DNA of 64,000 bases. Source: Streptomyces sp. TLI_105. Lineage in GTDB: Bacteria; Actinomycetota; Actinomycetes; Streptomycetales; Streptomycetaceae. The notes under the pieces were generated by a model. It saw nothing but the letters and a program-made list of their open reading frames with translations. It ran no database searches and was not told the DNA's origin. How positions within the stretch are numbered: position 1 is the first letter of the stretch; the number at the start of each line of letters is the position of its first letter. Location: positions 1,240,001 to 1,304,000 of the forward strand of contig NZ_FNSM01000001.1 of NCBI RefSeq assembly GCF_900105415.1, read 5' to 3'. The position numbers and the translations under genes are program-made. Positions 8,620 to 16,607 of this stretch are shown here, in pieces.

Positions 8620-10017
8620 TCAGCCCCCCAGGGAGCGGGTGGCCGGGCCCTGGAGGAGGGTGCCGTCGGAGGCGAAGCGCGAACCGTGGCAGGGGCACTC
8701 CCAGGTCTGCTCGGCCTCGTCGAAGCCGAGCTCGCAGCCCATGTGCGTGCAGCGTCGGCCGGTCCGCAGGCCGCCGGCGAAGTGGCGGGCCACGGTGGCC
8801 TGCCGGCGGGCGACCCCGGGGAGTTCGCGGGCGGGCAGCCGGCGGCGCGGGTCGAAGAGCTCCGTCCAGGGCGGGCGCGGGCCGCCCGTCAGGTGCGCGC
8901 CGAGGAGACGGCCCGCGGCGACGCCGTTGCTGAGGCCCCAGCCGCCGAAGCCGGTGGCGACGTACACGTGCTGGGTGTCGGGGTGCTCGTGACCGACGCA
9001 CGGCAGTCCGTCGGTGGTGTGGACGTCCTGGGCCGCCCACCGGCGGACCGTCGCCGCCTCGGCGAAGCCCGGCAGCCGGGCGCGCGCCCAGGCCTCCAGG
9101 CGCTCGTACCGGCCGTTCACGCCCCCGGTCCCGGGGACGAACGGTTCGCCCGCGACGATCAGCAACCGCCGCCCCTCGCCGAGCGGGGCGGTCCGCACCG
9201 ACCGGGTGCCCTGTTCGTGGGTCAGATACATGCCGTACGGCGCGTGGCGTTCCTCCACGGGGGCCGCGACGACCAGCTCGCGGCGGACGGAGAGCCGTAT
9301 GAGGAGGGTGGTGTGGCAGCGCAGCGGGAAGTGGGTGGCGAGGACGACGTCCCGGGCGTGGACCGTGCCGCCGCCCTCCAGGGCGAGGCGGCAGTCGGCG
9401 CCCTCCCGCAGGCCGGTGACCCGGGTGCCCTCGTGGAGACGGCCGCCGAGCGCGACCAGGTCTTCCGCCAGGGCCAGCAGGAAGCGGCGGGGGTGGAACT
9501 GCACCTGGTCCTCGACCCGGACGGCCGCCGCGACCGGGTACGGCAGGTCCGTGCCGGTCACCGCCGTGGCCCGCAGGCCCGCCGCGGAGGCGGCCGCCGC
9601 CTCCGCCCGGATCCTCACGGCGCGCGCCTCGTCGAGGGTGTACGTGTACGCCGGCCGGCGCTCGACCTCCGCGTCGACGCCCCGCTCCCCGCAGAAGCGC
9701 AGCACCTGCCGCAGGGCGTCCTCCTGGGCCTCGGCGTACGCCTCGGCCGCCACCTCTCCCCGGCCCGCGCGCAGGCGCTCGTAGCACAGCCCGTGCAGGG
9801 AGGTCAGCTTGCCGGTGGTGTGTCCGGTGACCCCGGCCGCGATCCGGCCCGCTTCGAGGACGACGACCTCGCGCCCGGCGCGGGCCAGCTCGCGGGCGGT
9901 GCACAGTCCGGCGACCCCGGCCCCCACCACGACCGCATCGGCGGCGAGGTCGCCCTCCAGGGGCGGTCGGGCGGCGGCGGGCGGCGCCGACTCCATCCAG
10001 TACGAGCTCGCGGACAT
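8620..10017 (-). CDS. FAD-dependent oxidoreductase with C-terminal Rieske [2Fe-2S] domain
   Basis: This 465-residue fusion starts at ATG 10017 behind AGGAG. Residues about 25-375 are a DAO-type FAD enzyme: the dinucleotide fold VVVGAGVAGLCTARELARAG, the GHTTGKLTSLHG segment, and a late ATGFGGWGLSNGVAAGRLL that closes the flavin site. Residues about 400-465 are a Rieske domain with CTHMGC and CPCHGSRF, which give the two Cys and two His ligands. The same architecture occurs in bacterial putative amino-acid or amine oxidases of unknown substrate. It is probably cytoplasmic. It shares its strand with the peroxygenase gene, and each has its own SigB-like promoter. Confidence 0.9.
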   Translation of the reverse strand: MSASSYWMESAPPAAARPPLEGDLAADAVVVGAGVAGLCTARELARAGREVVVLEAGRIAAGVTGHTTGKLTSLHGLCYERLRAGRGEVAAEAYAEAQEDALRQVLRFCGERGVDAEVERRPAYTYTLDEARAVRIRAEAAAASAAGLRATAVTGTDLPYPVAAAVRVEDQVQFHPRRFLLALAEDLVALGGRLHEGTRVTGLREGADCRLALEGGGTVHARDVVLATHFPLRCHTTLLIRLSVRRELVVAAPVEERHAPYGMYLTHEQGTRSVRTAPLGEGRRLLIVAGEPFVPGTGGVNGRYERLEAWARARLPGFAEAATVRRWAAQDVHTTDGLPCVGHEHPDTQHVYVATGFGGWGLSNGVAAGRLLGAHLTGGPRPPWTELFDPRRRLPARELPGVARRQATVARHFAGGLRTGRRCTHMGCELGFDEAEQTWECPCHGSRFASDGTLLQGPATRSLGG

Positions 10018-10048
10018 GGTGGCTCCTCTCCGCCGCCCCATGGGGCGA

Positions 10049-10073
10049 CTACCCGGGGCCGACGCCCGCAGTC
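10049..10073 (-). promoter_or_regulatory. SigB-like promoter of the FAD/Rieske gene
   Basis: On the minus strand GACT (10073-10070), a 15-bp spacer and GGGTAG (10054-10049) lie 31 nt before ATG 10017. This is the same layout as at seven other starts in the window. Confidence 0.6.
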
Positions 10074-10130
10074 GGCCTGCCGGCCGGCTCCCGGGAGAGA
10101 CAGGCGGGGCCGTGGGGCGGCGCAGTGGAG

Positions 10131-11137
10131 GGAGGCGGCTCAGGGCGAGCGATCCGGACCGGCCGGGCCGGCGGCGGGTCCGCCACGGCCGGGTTTCCGC
10201 CACCTGGACGCCGACGGCGCGCCCCTGGCCCCGGAGGACCGGGCCGGGGTCGTCGCGCTCGTCATCCCTCCGGCCTGGCGGGACGTCTGGATCCGCCCCT
10301 GGCCCAACAGGCACGTCCAGGCCGTCGGCACGGACGCGGCGGGCCCCGGCAGTACCTGTGCCACCAGGATTTCCGGCGCCGACAGGAGGAGGCGAAGCAC
10401 GCGCACGTGCGCCGGGTCGCCCACGGCCTCCCCCCACTGCGCCGGGCCGTCACACGCGATCCGGAGCGGCGCGGTCTGTGCCGGGAGCGAGTGCCGGCCT
10501 GCGCGGTGCGCCTCCTCGACCTCGGCTTCTTCCGGCTCGGCGGCGAGCGGTGCCAACGACGACTCCTCGTACGGACTCACCACCCTGCTCCGCGAGCACG
10601 CGCACTGCGCACGCGGGAAGGTCTGCCTCGGCTGTCCGGCGAAGTCGGGCCGCCTGTAGACCCGGGCCCTCGTGGACGAGCCCGCGTACGAGGTCGTGCG
10701 CGCGCTGCTGCGGCGCGGGGGCGGGGGCGACCGGCTCTTCGGGTACGGGGAGGGCGGGCCCGGCACGAGGTCCACGCGGAGGACCTCGACGCGTATCTGC
10801 GGGAGCACTCCGGGAGCGACATCACCGCCAAGGACTTCCGGACCTGGCACGCCGCGGTCCTCGCCGCCGTCGCGCTCGCCGTCTCGGCACTGATGGCGGA
10901 CGGCTCGCGCGCGGCGCGGGAGAAGGCGGCGCGACGGGCGGTCCGGGAGGTCGGCGGCTGTCTCGGCGACACGCCGGCGGTCTGCCGTGCCTCCTCCATC
11001 GACCCGATCGTCGTCGAACGCTTCGAGGAGGGCGTCACCATCGCCCCGGTCCTGGGGCGGCTGGGGAGGACGGCGGCTTCGGACACCCGGTCACGCGGGG
11101 CGCGGTGGAACGGGCGGTCCTGCGCCTGGTCGGCTGA
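10131..11137 (+). pseudogene. DNA topoisomerase IB pseudogene (five frameshifts and one in-frame stop)
   Basis: Recognisable pieces of a poxvirus-like topoisomerase IB follow in correct order but in changing frames. RLRASDPDRPGRRRVRHG comes first. It is followed by GFRHLDADGAPLAPEDRAG to PNRHVQAVGTDAAG (shift near 10188), then RQYLCHQDFRRRQEEAKHAH to LLDLGFFRLGGE (shift near 10338). YGLTTLLREH to LGCPAKSG comes next (shift near 10545), then a TAG at 10657. DEPAYEVVRALLRR resumes in the same frame. AEDLDAYLREH to IAPVLGRLG carries the catalytic DFRTWHA region (shift near 10768). GHPVTRGAVERAVLRLVG ends the gene at 11137 (shift near 11066). No start codon fits the first piece. Decay this extensive is unlikely to come from sequencing error alone, though resequencing would settle it. 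Confidence 0.88.
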
Positions 11138-11235
11138 GGAAGCTTCGTTCGCCGGGGCGGAGCTCGCCGGGGCGTGTGGGGCGGCGCCGCCCGCTCTGCC
11201 GTCGGGGGCGGCGCCGTCTGTTCCGTCGGGGCGGG

Positions 11236-12381
11236 TCAGGTGCTCCAGCGCAGGACCGCGCCGAGGCCGCCGGCCGGGCCCGGCGCCTCCTCGGGGACCA
11301 CGAGGACCTCGGAGTCCGCGGCGACGCAGGCGCGCAGCAGCGCGTCGTCGGCGCGTGCCTCCTTCGGTCGGCCGATCCCCCAGTTCTTGGCCTCGGTACG
11401 GCCCAGGGCGATGTCGTACGGGCCGGGGCCGACCCAGATCATGCGGCCCGCGTCGGCGGCGTCGAGCCCGAGCAGCAGGGTGGCGACCCGGTGTTCGCGG
11501 ACGGCCTCCAGCACCGCCGGAACGCCTTCGGCGGCCGGACCGGGAGCGCCGTCCACGGACCCCGCGCGGTGCTCACCGGGACGTCCTCGCGCTCTGCGGA
11601 AGTCATCGAGGGTGCTGCGGATCCGTTCCCGTGCGTACCGTGAACGCACGTCCTCGATCTCGCGGTCGAGGATCTCGGTGGAGGCGCCGGGCGCCCGGCT
11701 GCCGTGTTCCACCTCGACGGCGTTGCTCCGCAGCTGCGGGGGGAGCCGGTCCCGTACCGCCTTGCGCTCGCGGGCGTCCCCGGCCAGGACCAGCAGGGTG
11801 CCGTGCTGCGGGCAGCGCCGTACGAGCTCGGTGGCGATGAGGTCGGCCGTCTCCTCCCAGGCGTTCTCGACCTTGTTGTGGTAGTGCCATTCGTACCGGT
11901 CGGCGGGGAGGCTGCGGTGGCCGCGGCCCTGCCACGTCTTCCCCTCGGTGCGGCCCATGTCCTCCATGCCGAGGGGGCCGCGCAGTTCGAGGTCGGCGCC
12001 GGTGCGGTCGATGAGGGCCACCTGGCAGGCCGGTTCGTCGCTCCGCAGGTGGAGGAGCGGGGCGATGTGCGGGAGGCTCGACCACATCGTCTCGACGCCG
12101 GGCGGTGCCGTCGTCAGGGGGAGGTCGAGCACGATCTCCCCGGCCGTGGCGAAGAGGGCGCGCCCGGGAGGCGATCCGGAGGCCGGCTCGGTGCGGAGCC
12201 GTTCGGCGACCGCGCCGACGGTGGCGGGATGCGCACCCTCGTCGACGAGCCGGCGGGCGACGGCGCGGTCGCGCAGCTTCTGGATCTGCGCCGCGTCCTC
12301 GGTGGCCCGGCTCGTCTCGACGTAGACGGAGGCCCAGGGGCCGGGGCGTTCCAGGAGTGGTTTGAGGAAGTCGAGGTCCAT
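11236..12381 (-). CDS. baeRF-type (eRF1/Vms1-like) protein
   Basis: This 381-residue cytoplasmic protein belongs to the bacterial eRF1-domain (baeRF, Rv2629-like) families, which are distantly related to Vms1/ANKZF1 peptidyl-tRNA hydrolases and thought to act on stalled ribosomes. It starts MDLDFLKPLLERPGPWASVYVETSR, the standard opening. The middle contains LRSNAVEVEHGSRAPG, and the end carries the eRF1 domain-3-like GRMIWVGPGPYDIALG. I do not see the GGQ or Gln catalytic loop clearly, so activity is inferred only. ATG 12381 is preferred over 12411 because of the GGGGGA Shine-Dalgarno. The small-protein gene 26 bp upstream is probably in the same operon. Confidence 0.75.
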   Translation of the reverse strand: MDLDFLKPLLERPGPWASVYVETSRATEDAAQIQKLRDRAVARRLVDEGAHPATVGAVAERLRTEPASGSPPGRALFATAGEIVLDLPLTTAPPGVETMWSSLPHIAPLLHLRSDEPACQVALIDRTGADLELRGPLGMEDMGRTEGKTWQGRGHRSLPADRYEWHYHNKVENAWEETADLIATELVRRCPQHGTLLVLAGDARERKAVRDRLPPQLRSNAVEVEHGSRAPGASTEILDREIEDVRSRYARERIRSTLDDFRRARGRPGEHRAGSVDGAPGPAAEGVPAVLEAVREHRVATLLLGLDAADAGRMIWVGPGPYDIALGRTEAKNWGIGRPKEARADDALLRACVAADSEVLVVPEEAPGPAGGLGAVLRWST

Positions 12382-12407
12382 GGTGTCCCCCAGAAGGTGG
12401 GAAGCGG

Positions 12408-12596
12408 TCACGGGAGGCGGTCAGCTGTCGCTGCTCGTTCCCGGCCCTGTGCGGGCTCGTCGACGGGCGGCTCGGGGTCGTGCCGCTCCTCCGCGCGGGT
12501 GGGGCGGCCGGACCTGACCCGGCCCTCGACCTCCTTCTTGCGCGCGTCGTCGAGGCGGGGGCCGGACTTGCTGCTGCCGCGGTCGGGGGTGTTCAT
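12408..12596 (-). CDS. Small hydrophilic hypothetical protein
   Basis: This 62-residue, highly charged protein is rich in Arg, Glu, Asp and Pro and is predicted disordered apart from one possible helix (LDDARKKEVEGRVRSG). It starts at ATG 12596 behind GGAGAGG. It lies between the baeRF gene (26 bp downstream) and other small-protein genes. No recognised family or function. Confidence 0.55.
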   Translation of the reverse strand: MNTPDRGSSKSGPRLDDARKKEVEGRVRSGRPTRAEERHDPEPPVDEPAQGRERAATADRLP

Positions 12597-12703
12597 GAGG
12601 GCCTCTCCAGGGGGAGGGCGGGTCGTACGGGCTCCTCTGCGGCGGCTGCCCCTCGCCTCGACGGGCAAACGGCGCGGTACGGACCGACGGGCGGCCCGGG
12701 TGA

Positions 12704-12946
12704 TCACGTCCCGTCGTCGTCCGGAAGGCGCTCGTCCTTCGTCTGGGAGGGGGCGCCCTTCGTCTGGGAGGGGGTGGTCCGCCCCTGCCTCTGCACGTCG
12801 TCCCTGTCCTGCCGTCCCCGCTCGTGGCGGGAACGGCCCCCGCCGGGCCGCTCCGACGGCGGGTGCACCGGGTCGTCGGCGGGATGCTCCCTCAGCTCCT
12901 CCTCGCTCAGGCGCGCGTCCACGGGCTCGTTCGTACGCTCATTCAT
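12704..12946 (-). CDS. Small hydrophilic hypothetical protein
   Basis: This 80-residue charged, disordered protein starts at ATG 12946 with a strong AGGAGGA Shine-Dalgarno and begins MNERTNEPVDARLSEEELREH. Its tail contains two copies of PSQTKxE/G (TTPSQTKGAPSQTKDERL), encoded by a short direct repeat at about 12735-12780. Its start overlaps the stop of the DUF5709 gene by 8 bp, so the two are translationally coupled. No function can be assigned. Confidence 0.6.
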   Translation of the reverse strand: MNERTNEPVDARLSEEELREHPADDPVHPPSERPGGGRSRHERGRQDRDDVQRQGRTTPSQTKGAPSQTKDERLPDDDGT

Positions 12947-13295
12947 CGACTTCCTCCTCGGTCCTCTCCGCCCCGGTCTCCACGTGGACGGCGGCCTCCT
13001 CCGCGGGTACGGCGCCGTCGGCGGCGGGCTGTCGTCCCTCGGGCACCTCCTGGGCCAGCCGTTCGTCGAGCGGCTCGCCCTCCTGCTGCTCCCGCTGGGT
13101 GGTGCCGTGCCGGTCGACGCCTCCGGGGTGTTCCGGAGGGGAGTAGCCGGGGGCGGCCGGGTCGTCGACCGGGTCCGTGGCGAGCGCGTTCTCCGGGTCG
13201 AGTTCACCGCTGGGGCGGTTGCCCGCGTCGGAGTGGGTGGGCTGGTAGACGTCGTCGCCGCGGGCCGCCTGCGGGTCGGGCTCGTTACGGGCCAT
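12939..13295 (-). CDS. DUF5709 family protein
   Basis: This 118-residue acidic, Pro-rich protein matches the DUF5709 pattern: VYQP early, then GYSPPEHPGGVDRHGTT, then LDERLAQEVPE. It is soluble, has no cysteines and is probably largely disordered. The start is ATG 13295 behind AAAGGAA. It overlaps the downstream small-protein start. The family is confined to actinobacteria and its function is unknown. Confidence 0.78.
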   Translation of the reverse strand: MARNEPDPQAARGDDVYQPTHSDAGNRPSGELDPENALATDPVDDPAAPGYSPPEHPGGVDRHGTTQREQQEGEPLDERLAQEVPEGRQPAADGAVPAEEAAVHVETGAERTEEEVDE

Positions 13296-13357
13296 GAAGG
13301 GGGTTCCTTTCGGGTGAGTCGTGTCGGGTGGGTCGTGTCGGGTGGTCGGGTGGGGGC

Positions 13358-13594
13358 TCAGCGGGCCGCGAGGACGATCGCGTACACGAGGAAGAACAGG
13401 GCGCACGCGATGACCAGCACCCACACGATGAGGAGCGGGCCCGCCGCCCAGCCGCGCCGGGGCGGCCGGTGGGGACCGGTGCCCGTCCCCGTGCCTGACT
13501 CGGCCGGCGGCGTCTCGCCCGCGGGGACTCCCCCGCCGGGCTCGACGCCCGGGGTGCGGCGGGGGTCCGGGTCCGGGTTGCTCGGTCCGGTCAT
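13358..13594 (-). CDS. DUF6480 small membrane protein
   Basis: This 78-residue protein has a disordered Pro/Gly-rich N-terminus (SNPDPDPRRTPGVEPGGGVP) and one C-terminal transmembrane helix (LLIVWVLVIACALFFLVYAIVL). Both are characteristic of DUF6480. Two ATGs are possible. The second, at 13594, is chosen because GGGAG lies 9 nt before it, while the first (13603) directly abuts that Shine-Dalgarno. It ends 62 bp before the DUF5709 gene. Function unknown. Confidence 0.78.
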   Translation of the reverse strand: MTGPSNPDPDPRRTPGVEPGGGVPAGETPPAESGTGTGTGPHRPPRRGWAAGPLLIVWVLVIACALFFLVYAIVLAAR

Positions 13595-13607
13595 GGTGTT
13601 CATCTCC

Positions 13608-14306
13608 CTACGGCTCGCCGGTGCCCGAGGGGTCGCCGTCGGCCGGGACGGTCGTGAAGGGGCTGGTGTCGAGGTGGGCGAGGAGGTCGGCCGGGTCGGC
13701 GTACACGGCGGCGGCGCCCGCCTCGGTGAGGTCGGCGCGGGGTATGCCGCCGCACAGCAGGCCGGCGCTCACCATGCCGGCGCGGCGGGCGGCCTCCATG
13801 TCCCAGACGCTGTCGCCGACGAAGACGGCCCGGTCGGCGGGGACGCCGACGAGCGAGAGGGCGTGTTCGAGCGGGTCGGGGGCGGGTTTGCCCTCCTCGA
13901 CGTCGTCGGCGGTGGCGGTGGCGGCAAGGGCCTCGTCGGCGTCGACGGCGCGGCGCAGGGCGCTCAGTTCCCGGTCCTTGGCCGAGGTCACGAGGACGAC
14001 CTTCCATCCGTCGCCGGCGAGGGTGCGGAGCAGGTCGCCGGCCCTGTCGAAGGCCTGGAGCCGCTCGAAGGAGGTGGCGTAGAGGGTGTCGTGGGCGGTG
14101 CTGAGCCGGTCGTCGTCCGACGGGTCGCGGGAGTCGCCGAGCAGGTGGTCGATGAGCTGCTCGCCGGGCAGGCCGATCGCGCGGTGCACGGCGTGCGTCG
14201 GCACCTGGTGGCCACCCTGCCGGAACGCCTCCCACCAGGCCACGACGTGCAGGTGGTTGGTGTCCACGAGGGTTCCGTCGACGTCGAAGAGCGCGGCGCG
14301 GTCCAT
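13608..14306 (-). CDS. HAD-family phosphatase
   Basis: This 232-residue haloacid-dehalogenase hydrolase resembles phosphoglycolate phosphatase and beta-phosphoglucomutase types. Motif I is FDVDGTLVD at residues 7-15 (nucleophile Asp and acid/base Asp), motif II is LVTSA (Thr/Ser), motif III is the Lys in GKPAPDP, and motif IV is FVGDSVWDM. A helical C1 cap covers about residues 18-85. Substrate unknown. It lies 10 bp after the F420-dependent oxidoreductase gene, so the two probably form an operon. Confidence 0.9.
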   Translation of the reverse strand: MDRAALFDVDGTLVDTNHLHVVAWWEAFRQGGHQVPTHAVHRAIGLPGEQLIDHLLGDSRDPSDDDRLSTAHDTLYATSFERLQAFDRAGDLLRTLAGDGWKVVLVTSAKDRELSALRRAVDADEALAATATADDVEEGKPAPDPLEHALSLVGVPADRAVFVGDSVWDMEAARRAGMVSAGLLCGGIPRADLTEAGAAAVYADPADLLAHLDTSPFTTVPADGDPSGTGEP

Positions 14307-14316
14307 GTCGGGCCCC

Positions 14317-15282
14317 CTACAGGTCGCGGAGGGCGGGGAGCAGCGTCGACTCCGCCCAGCGGAGGAAGGGCAGTTGCCGGTCGCCGCCGATCTGGACGAG
14401 GGCGAGGTCGGTGAACCCGGCCTCGGCGTAGGCGCGGGCCGCCTCCACGACGGCGTCCACGTCGTCCCCGCAGGGGATGTTCTTCGCCACGTCCTCCGGG
14501 CGGACGTGCTGGGAGGCCTGTGCGAAGCCCGCCGGCAGGGGGAGTTCGGCGTTGAGGCGCCAGCCTCCCAGCATCCAGCGGAACTGCTCGTGGGCGCGGG
14601 CGATGGCCGCGTCGCGGTCGGGGTCGTAGGAGACGGGCAGCTGCCCGAGGCGGGGCTTCCCCGCCCCGCCCTGGGCGTCGAAGGCGTCGAGGAGTTCGCG
14701 TTTCGGCTCCGTGGCGACCACCAGGTCGGCGTGGCGTCCGGCGAGCTCGCAGGACCGCGGCCCGGAGACGGCGATGCCGATGGGCGGGGGCGTGGGCGGG
14801 ACGTCCCAGAGCTTGGCGTCGTCGACCTGGAAGTGGCGGCCGTGACGGGTCACGTACTCGCCGGTGAACAGGGCGCGGATGATCTCCACCGCCTCGTCCA
14901 GCATGTCGAGGCGTACGCGCGCCGAGGGCCAACCCCTGCCGACGACGTGTTCGTTGAGGTTCTCGCCCGAGCCGAGGCCCAGCCGGAAGCGACCCTCGGA
15001 CAGGAGTTGCAGGGTGGCGGCCTTCTGCGCGATCACCGCGGGGTGATAGCGGAAGGTCGGGCAGGTCACCAGGGTCATGAGCGGGATGTCGGAGGTCGCC
15101 TGCGCCGCCGCGCCCAGCACGCTCCACGCGTAGGGGGCGTGTCCCTGCGCGGGCAGCCAGGGGAAGGAGTGGTCCGAGATCACGGAGAACCCGAATCCGG
15201 CCCGTTCCGCCTCGACCACGTGCCCGACCAGCTCACGGGGGCCTGCCTGCTCGGTCATCATCGTGTACCCGATACGCATCAT
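14317..15282 (-). CDS. LLM-class F420-dependent oxidoreductase
   Basis: This 321-residue TIM-barrel protein of the luciferase-like superfamily should use cofactor F420 rather than FMN, as is usual in actinobacteria. Diagnostic stretches are MMRIGYTMMTEQ at the start, the GLGSGENLNEHVVG loop (residues near 105-120) and GIAVSGPRS near the middle, close to F420-dependent glucose-6-phosphate dehydrogenase-like members. The substrate is unknown. The ATG at 15282 is used (15279 is equally possible); neither has a strong Shine-Dalgarno. Confidence 0.88.
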   Translation of the reverse strand: MMRIGYTMMTEQAGPRELVGHVVEAERAGFGFSVISDHSFPWLPAQGHAPYAWSVLGAAAQATSDIPLMTLVTCPTFRYHPAVIAQKAATLQLLSEGRFRLGLGSGENLNEHVVGRGWPSARVRLDMLDEAVEIIRALFTGEYVTRHGRHFQVDDAKLWDVPPTPPPIGIAVSGPRSCELAGRHADLVVATEPKRELLDAFDAQGGAGKPRLGQLPVSYDPDRDAAIARAHEQFRWMLGGWRLNAELPLPAGFAQASQHVRPEDVAKNIPCGDDVDAVVEAARAYAEAGFTDLALVQIGGDRQLPFLRWAESTLLPALRDL

Positions 15283-15324
15283 GTCCGGCGACTTGCCGCG
15301 ACCAGGGGGTCCGAAACGGGAAAG

Positions 15325-15346
15325 GGCCGGCTCCGGGGAGCCGGCC
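15325..15346. terminator. Intrinsic terminator
   Basis: A perfect 10-bp stem GGCCGGCTCC/GGAGCCGGCC with a 2-nt loop is flanked by AAAG and TTTT. It lies just after the stop of the SRPBCC gene on the minus strand and separates it from the oxidoreductase gene. Confidence 0.8.
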
Positions 15347-15374
15347 TTTTCCGCCGCGGGGCGGGAGGGGGTCG

Positions 15375-16259
15375 TCAGCGCGTGTCCGGCTCGTCGTCCG
15401 GCGGCAGCGACCAGGACTCCGTCTCCCGGGCCGGGCGTGTCCGTCCGGGCGTCTCCACCGGCCCGGGCGGCTCCTTCATCGCGTCGGGGCCCTTCCGGGT
15501 GGACCCCCTGGAGGGGTCGGTCCCCATGGACCGGTCTCCCATGGACCGGTCTTCCATCAAGGGGTCGGTCCCCCTGGACGGGGTCGTGCCCATGGACCGA
15601 TCCCTCATGGATCGGTCTTCCATCAACGGGTCGGTCCCCATGGACGGGTCGGTACCCATGGATCGGTCCGTCCCCATGGACGGGTCGGTGCCCGTGGACC
15701 GGCCCGTACCCATGGACGGATCCGTTCCCATGGGCCGGTCGGACCCCATGGTCCCCTCGGTCCCCATGGATCCGGTGCCCGCGGCCGGCCCGGTGCCGGC
15801 GTCCTCGGGGCGGATCCGGCCGCGCCAGGCGCCGGTCGCGTCCCCGTGTTCCTCGATGAAGCCCTTGAACCGCTTGAGGTCGCCCTTGACCCGGCGGTCG
15901 AGCACTCCCATCACGTCGGCGGCCTTCTCCGCCATGCCCTCGGGCTCCACGTCCATCGCGAGCCGTACCCGGGTGTGCGCCTCGTCCAGCGGCTGGAAGC
16001 TGACGACGCCCATCTGCCGGACGTCGCCTCCCATGGTGCGCCAGGCGATGCGCTGGTCCGGGAGCTGGTCGACGATCTCGGTGTCGAACTCCCGCCGGAC
16101 CCCGGCGATCTTGGTCTGCCAGTGACAGTGCCGGTCGTCGATCTGCCGGACGTCCTCGACGCCCTCCATGAAGCGCGGGAACTCCTCGAACTGCGTCCAC
16201 TGGTCGTACACGTTCCGCAGCGGAACGTCCACGTCGATCGTCTGTTCGACCTTGCTCAT
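15375..16259 (-). CDS. SRPBCC (polyketide cyclase/START-like) protein with repetitive disordered tail
   Basis: This 294-residue protein starts at ATG 16259. Residues about 1-145 are an SRPBCC ligand-binding fold of the cyclase/dehydrase type (VEQTIDVDVPLRNVYDQWTQ, FPRFMEGVEDVRQ, then a long C-terminal helix). Residues about 155-265 are a Met/Gly/Thr/Asp/Ser/Arg repeat built on MGTDPSMGTDRS and RSMGDRSMGTDP units. The last 30 residues are acidic and Pro-rich. The core fits small actinobacterial proteins that bind hydrophobic ligands. The tail is unusual and presumably unstructured. A terminator follows the gene. Confidence 0.85.
   Translation of the reverse strand: MSKVEQTIDVDVPLRNVYDQWTQFEEFPRFMEGVEDVRQIDDRHCHWQTKIAGVRREFDTEIVDQLPDQRIAWRTMGGDVRQMGVVSFQPLDEAHTRVRLAMDVEPEGMAEKAADVMGVLDRRVKGDLKRFKGFIEEHGDATGAWRGRIRPEDAGTGPAAGTGSMGTEGTMGSDRPMGTDPSMGTGRSTGTDPSMGTDRSMGTDPSMGTDPLMEDRSMRDRSMGTTPSRGTDPLMEDRSMGDRSMGTDPSRGSTRKGPDAMKEPPGPVETPGRTRPARETESWSLPPDDEPDTR
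15520..15775. repeat. Coding minisatellite in the SRPBCC gene tail
   Basis: About 255 bp of imperfect tandem repeats are built on the 12-bp core CCCATGGACCGG and variants (GTCCCCATGGACGGGTCGGT types), in units of 12-18 bp. All are multiples of three, so copy changes keep the reading frame. Confidence 0.8.
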
Positions 16260-16314
16260 GCTGCGGCCTCCTTCACGTCGTCACGGCATCGAGGGCCGGG
16301 CACCAGGACCGCCG

Positions 16315-16500
16315 TCAGTGGGCGGCGGCCCCGAACTCGGCGTGCTGGGTACGGAGGGCGAAGTCGGGCTCCGCCGGGGGCGGCCGGCCCAGAAAGCGGC
16401 GCCGCGCCTCGGCGTGTGCCTCTTTCATCAGCGAGCGGAACTCCTCGTCGCTGAGCCCTCGGCCTTGTGCCGTCGCTCTGCCCTCGGCGTTCCCTCGCAT
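16315..16500 (-). CDS. Small hypothetical protein
   Basis: This 61-residue protein starts at ATG 16500 with a strong AAGGAGG Shine-Dalgarno nine bases upstream. It contains LSDEEFRSLMKEAHAEARRRFLGRPPPAEPDFALR, a likely amphipathic helix followed by a Pro-rich turn. There are no cysteines or membrane segments. It lies between UdgX and the SRPBCC gene on the same strand, with about 55 bp to the latter. No known function. Confidence 0.65.
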   Translation of the reverse strand: MRGNAEGRATAQGRGLSDEEFRSLMKEAHAEARRRFLGRPPPAEPDFALRTQHAEFGAAAH

Positions 16501-16607
16501 GGGTCCGCCTCCTTCCGGTCGTACCCCCTCGCCCCGCGACTGCCCGCTCCCGCGGAGCCGAATCAGCCGGACCCCGACAACCGACTTCTCGGCCCGGCGA
16601 CGTGCGC

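Noticed and set aside
7396..10659. Plus-strand frame of 1087 codons
   Set aside because: It is antisense to the P450 and FAD/Rieske genes. Only its last part (from about 10188) has meaning, as one frame of the topoisomerase pseudogene.
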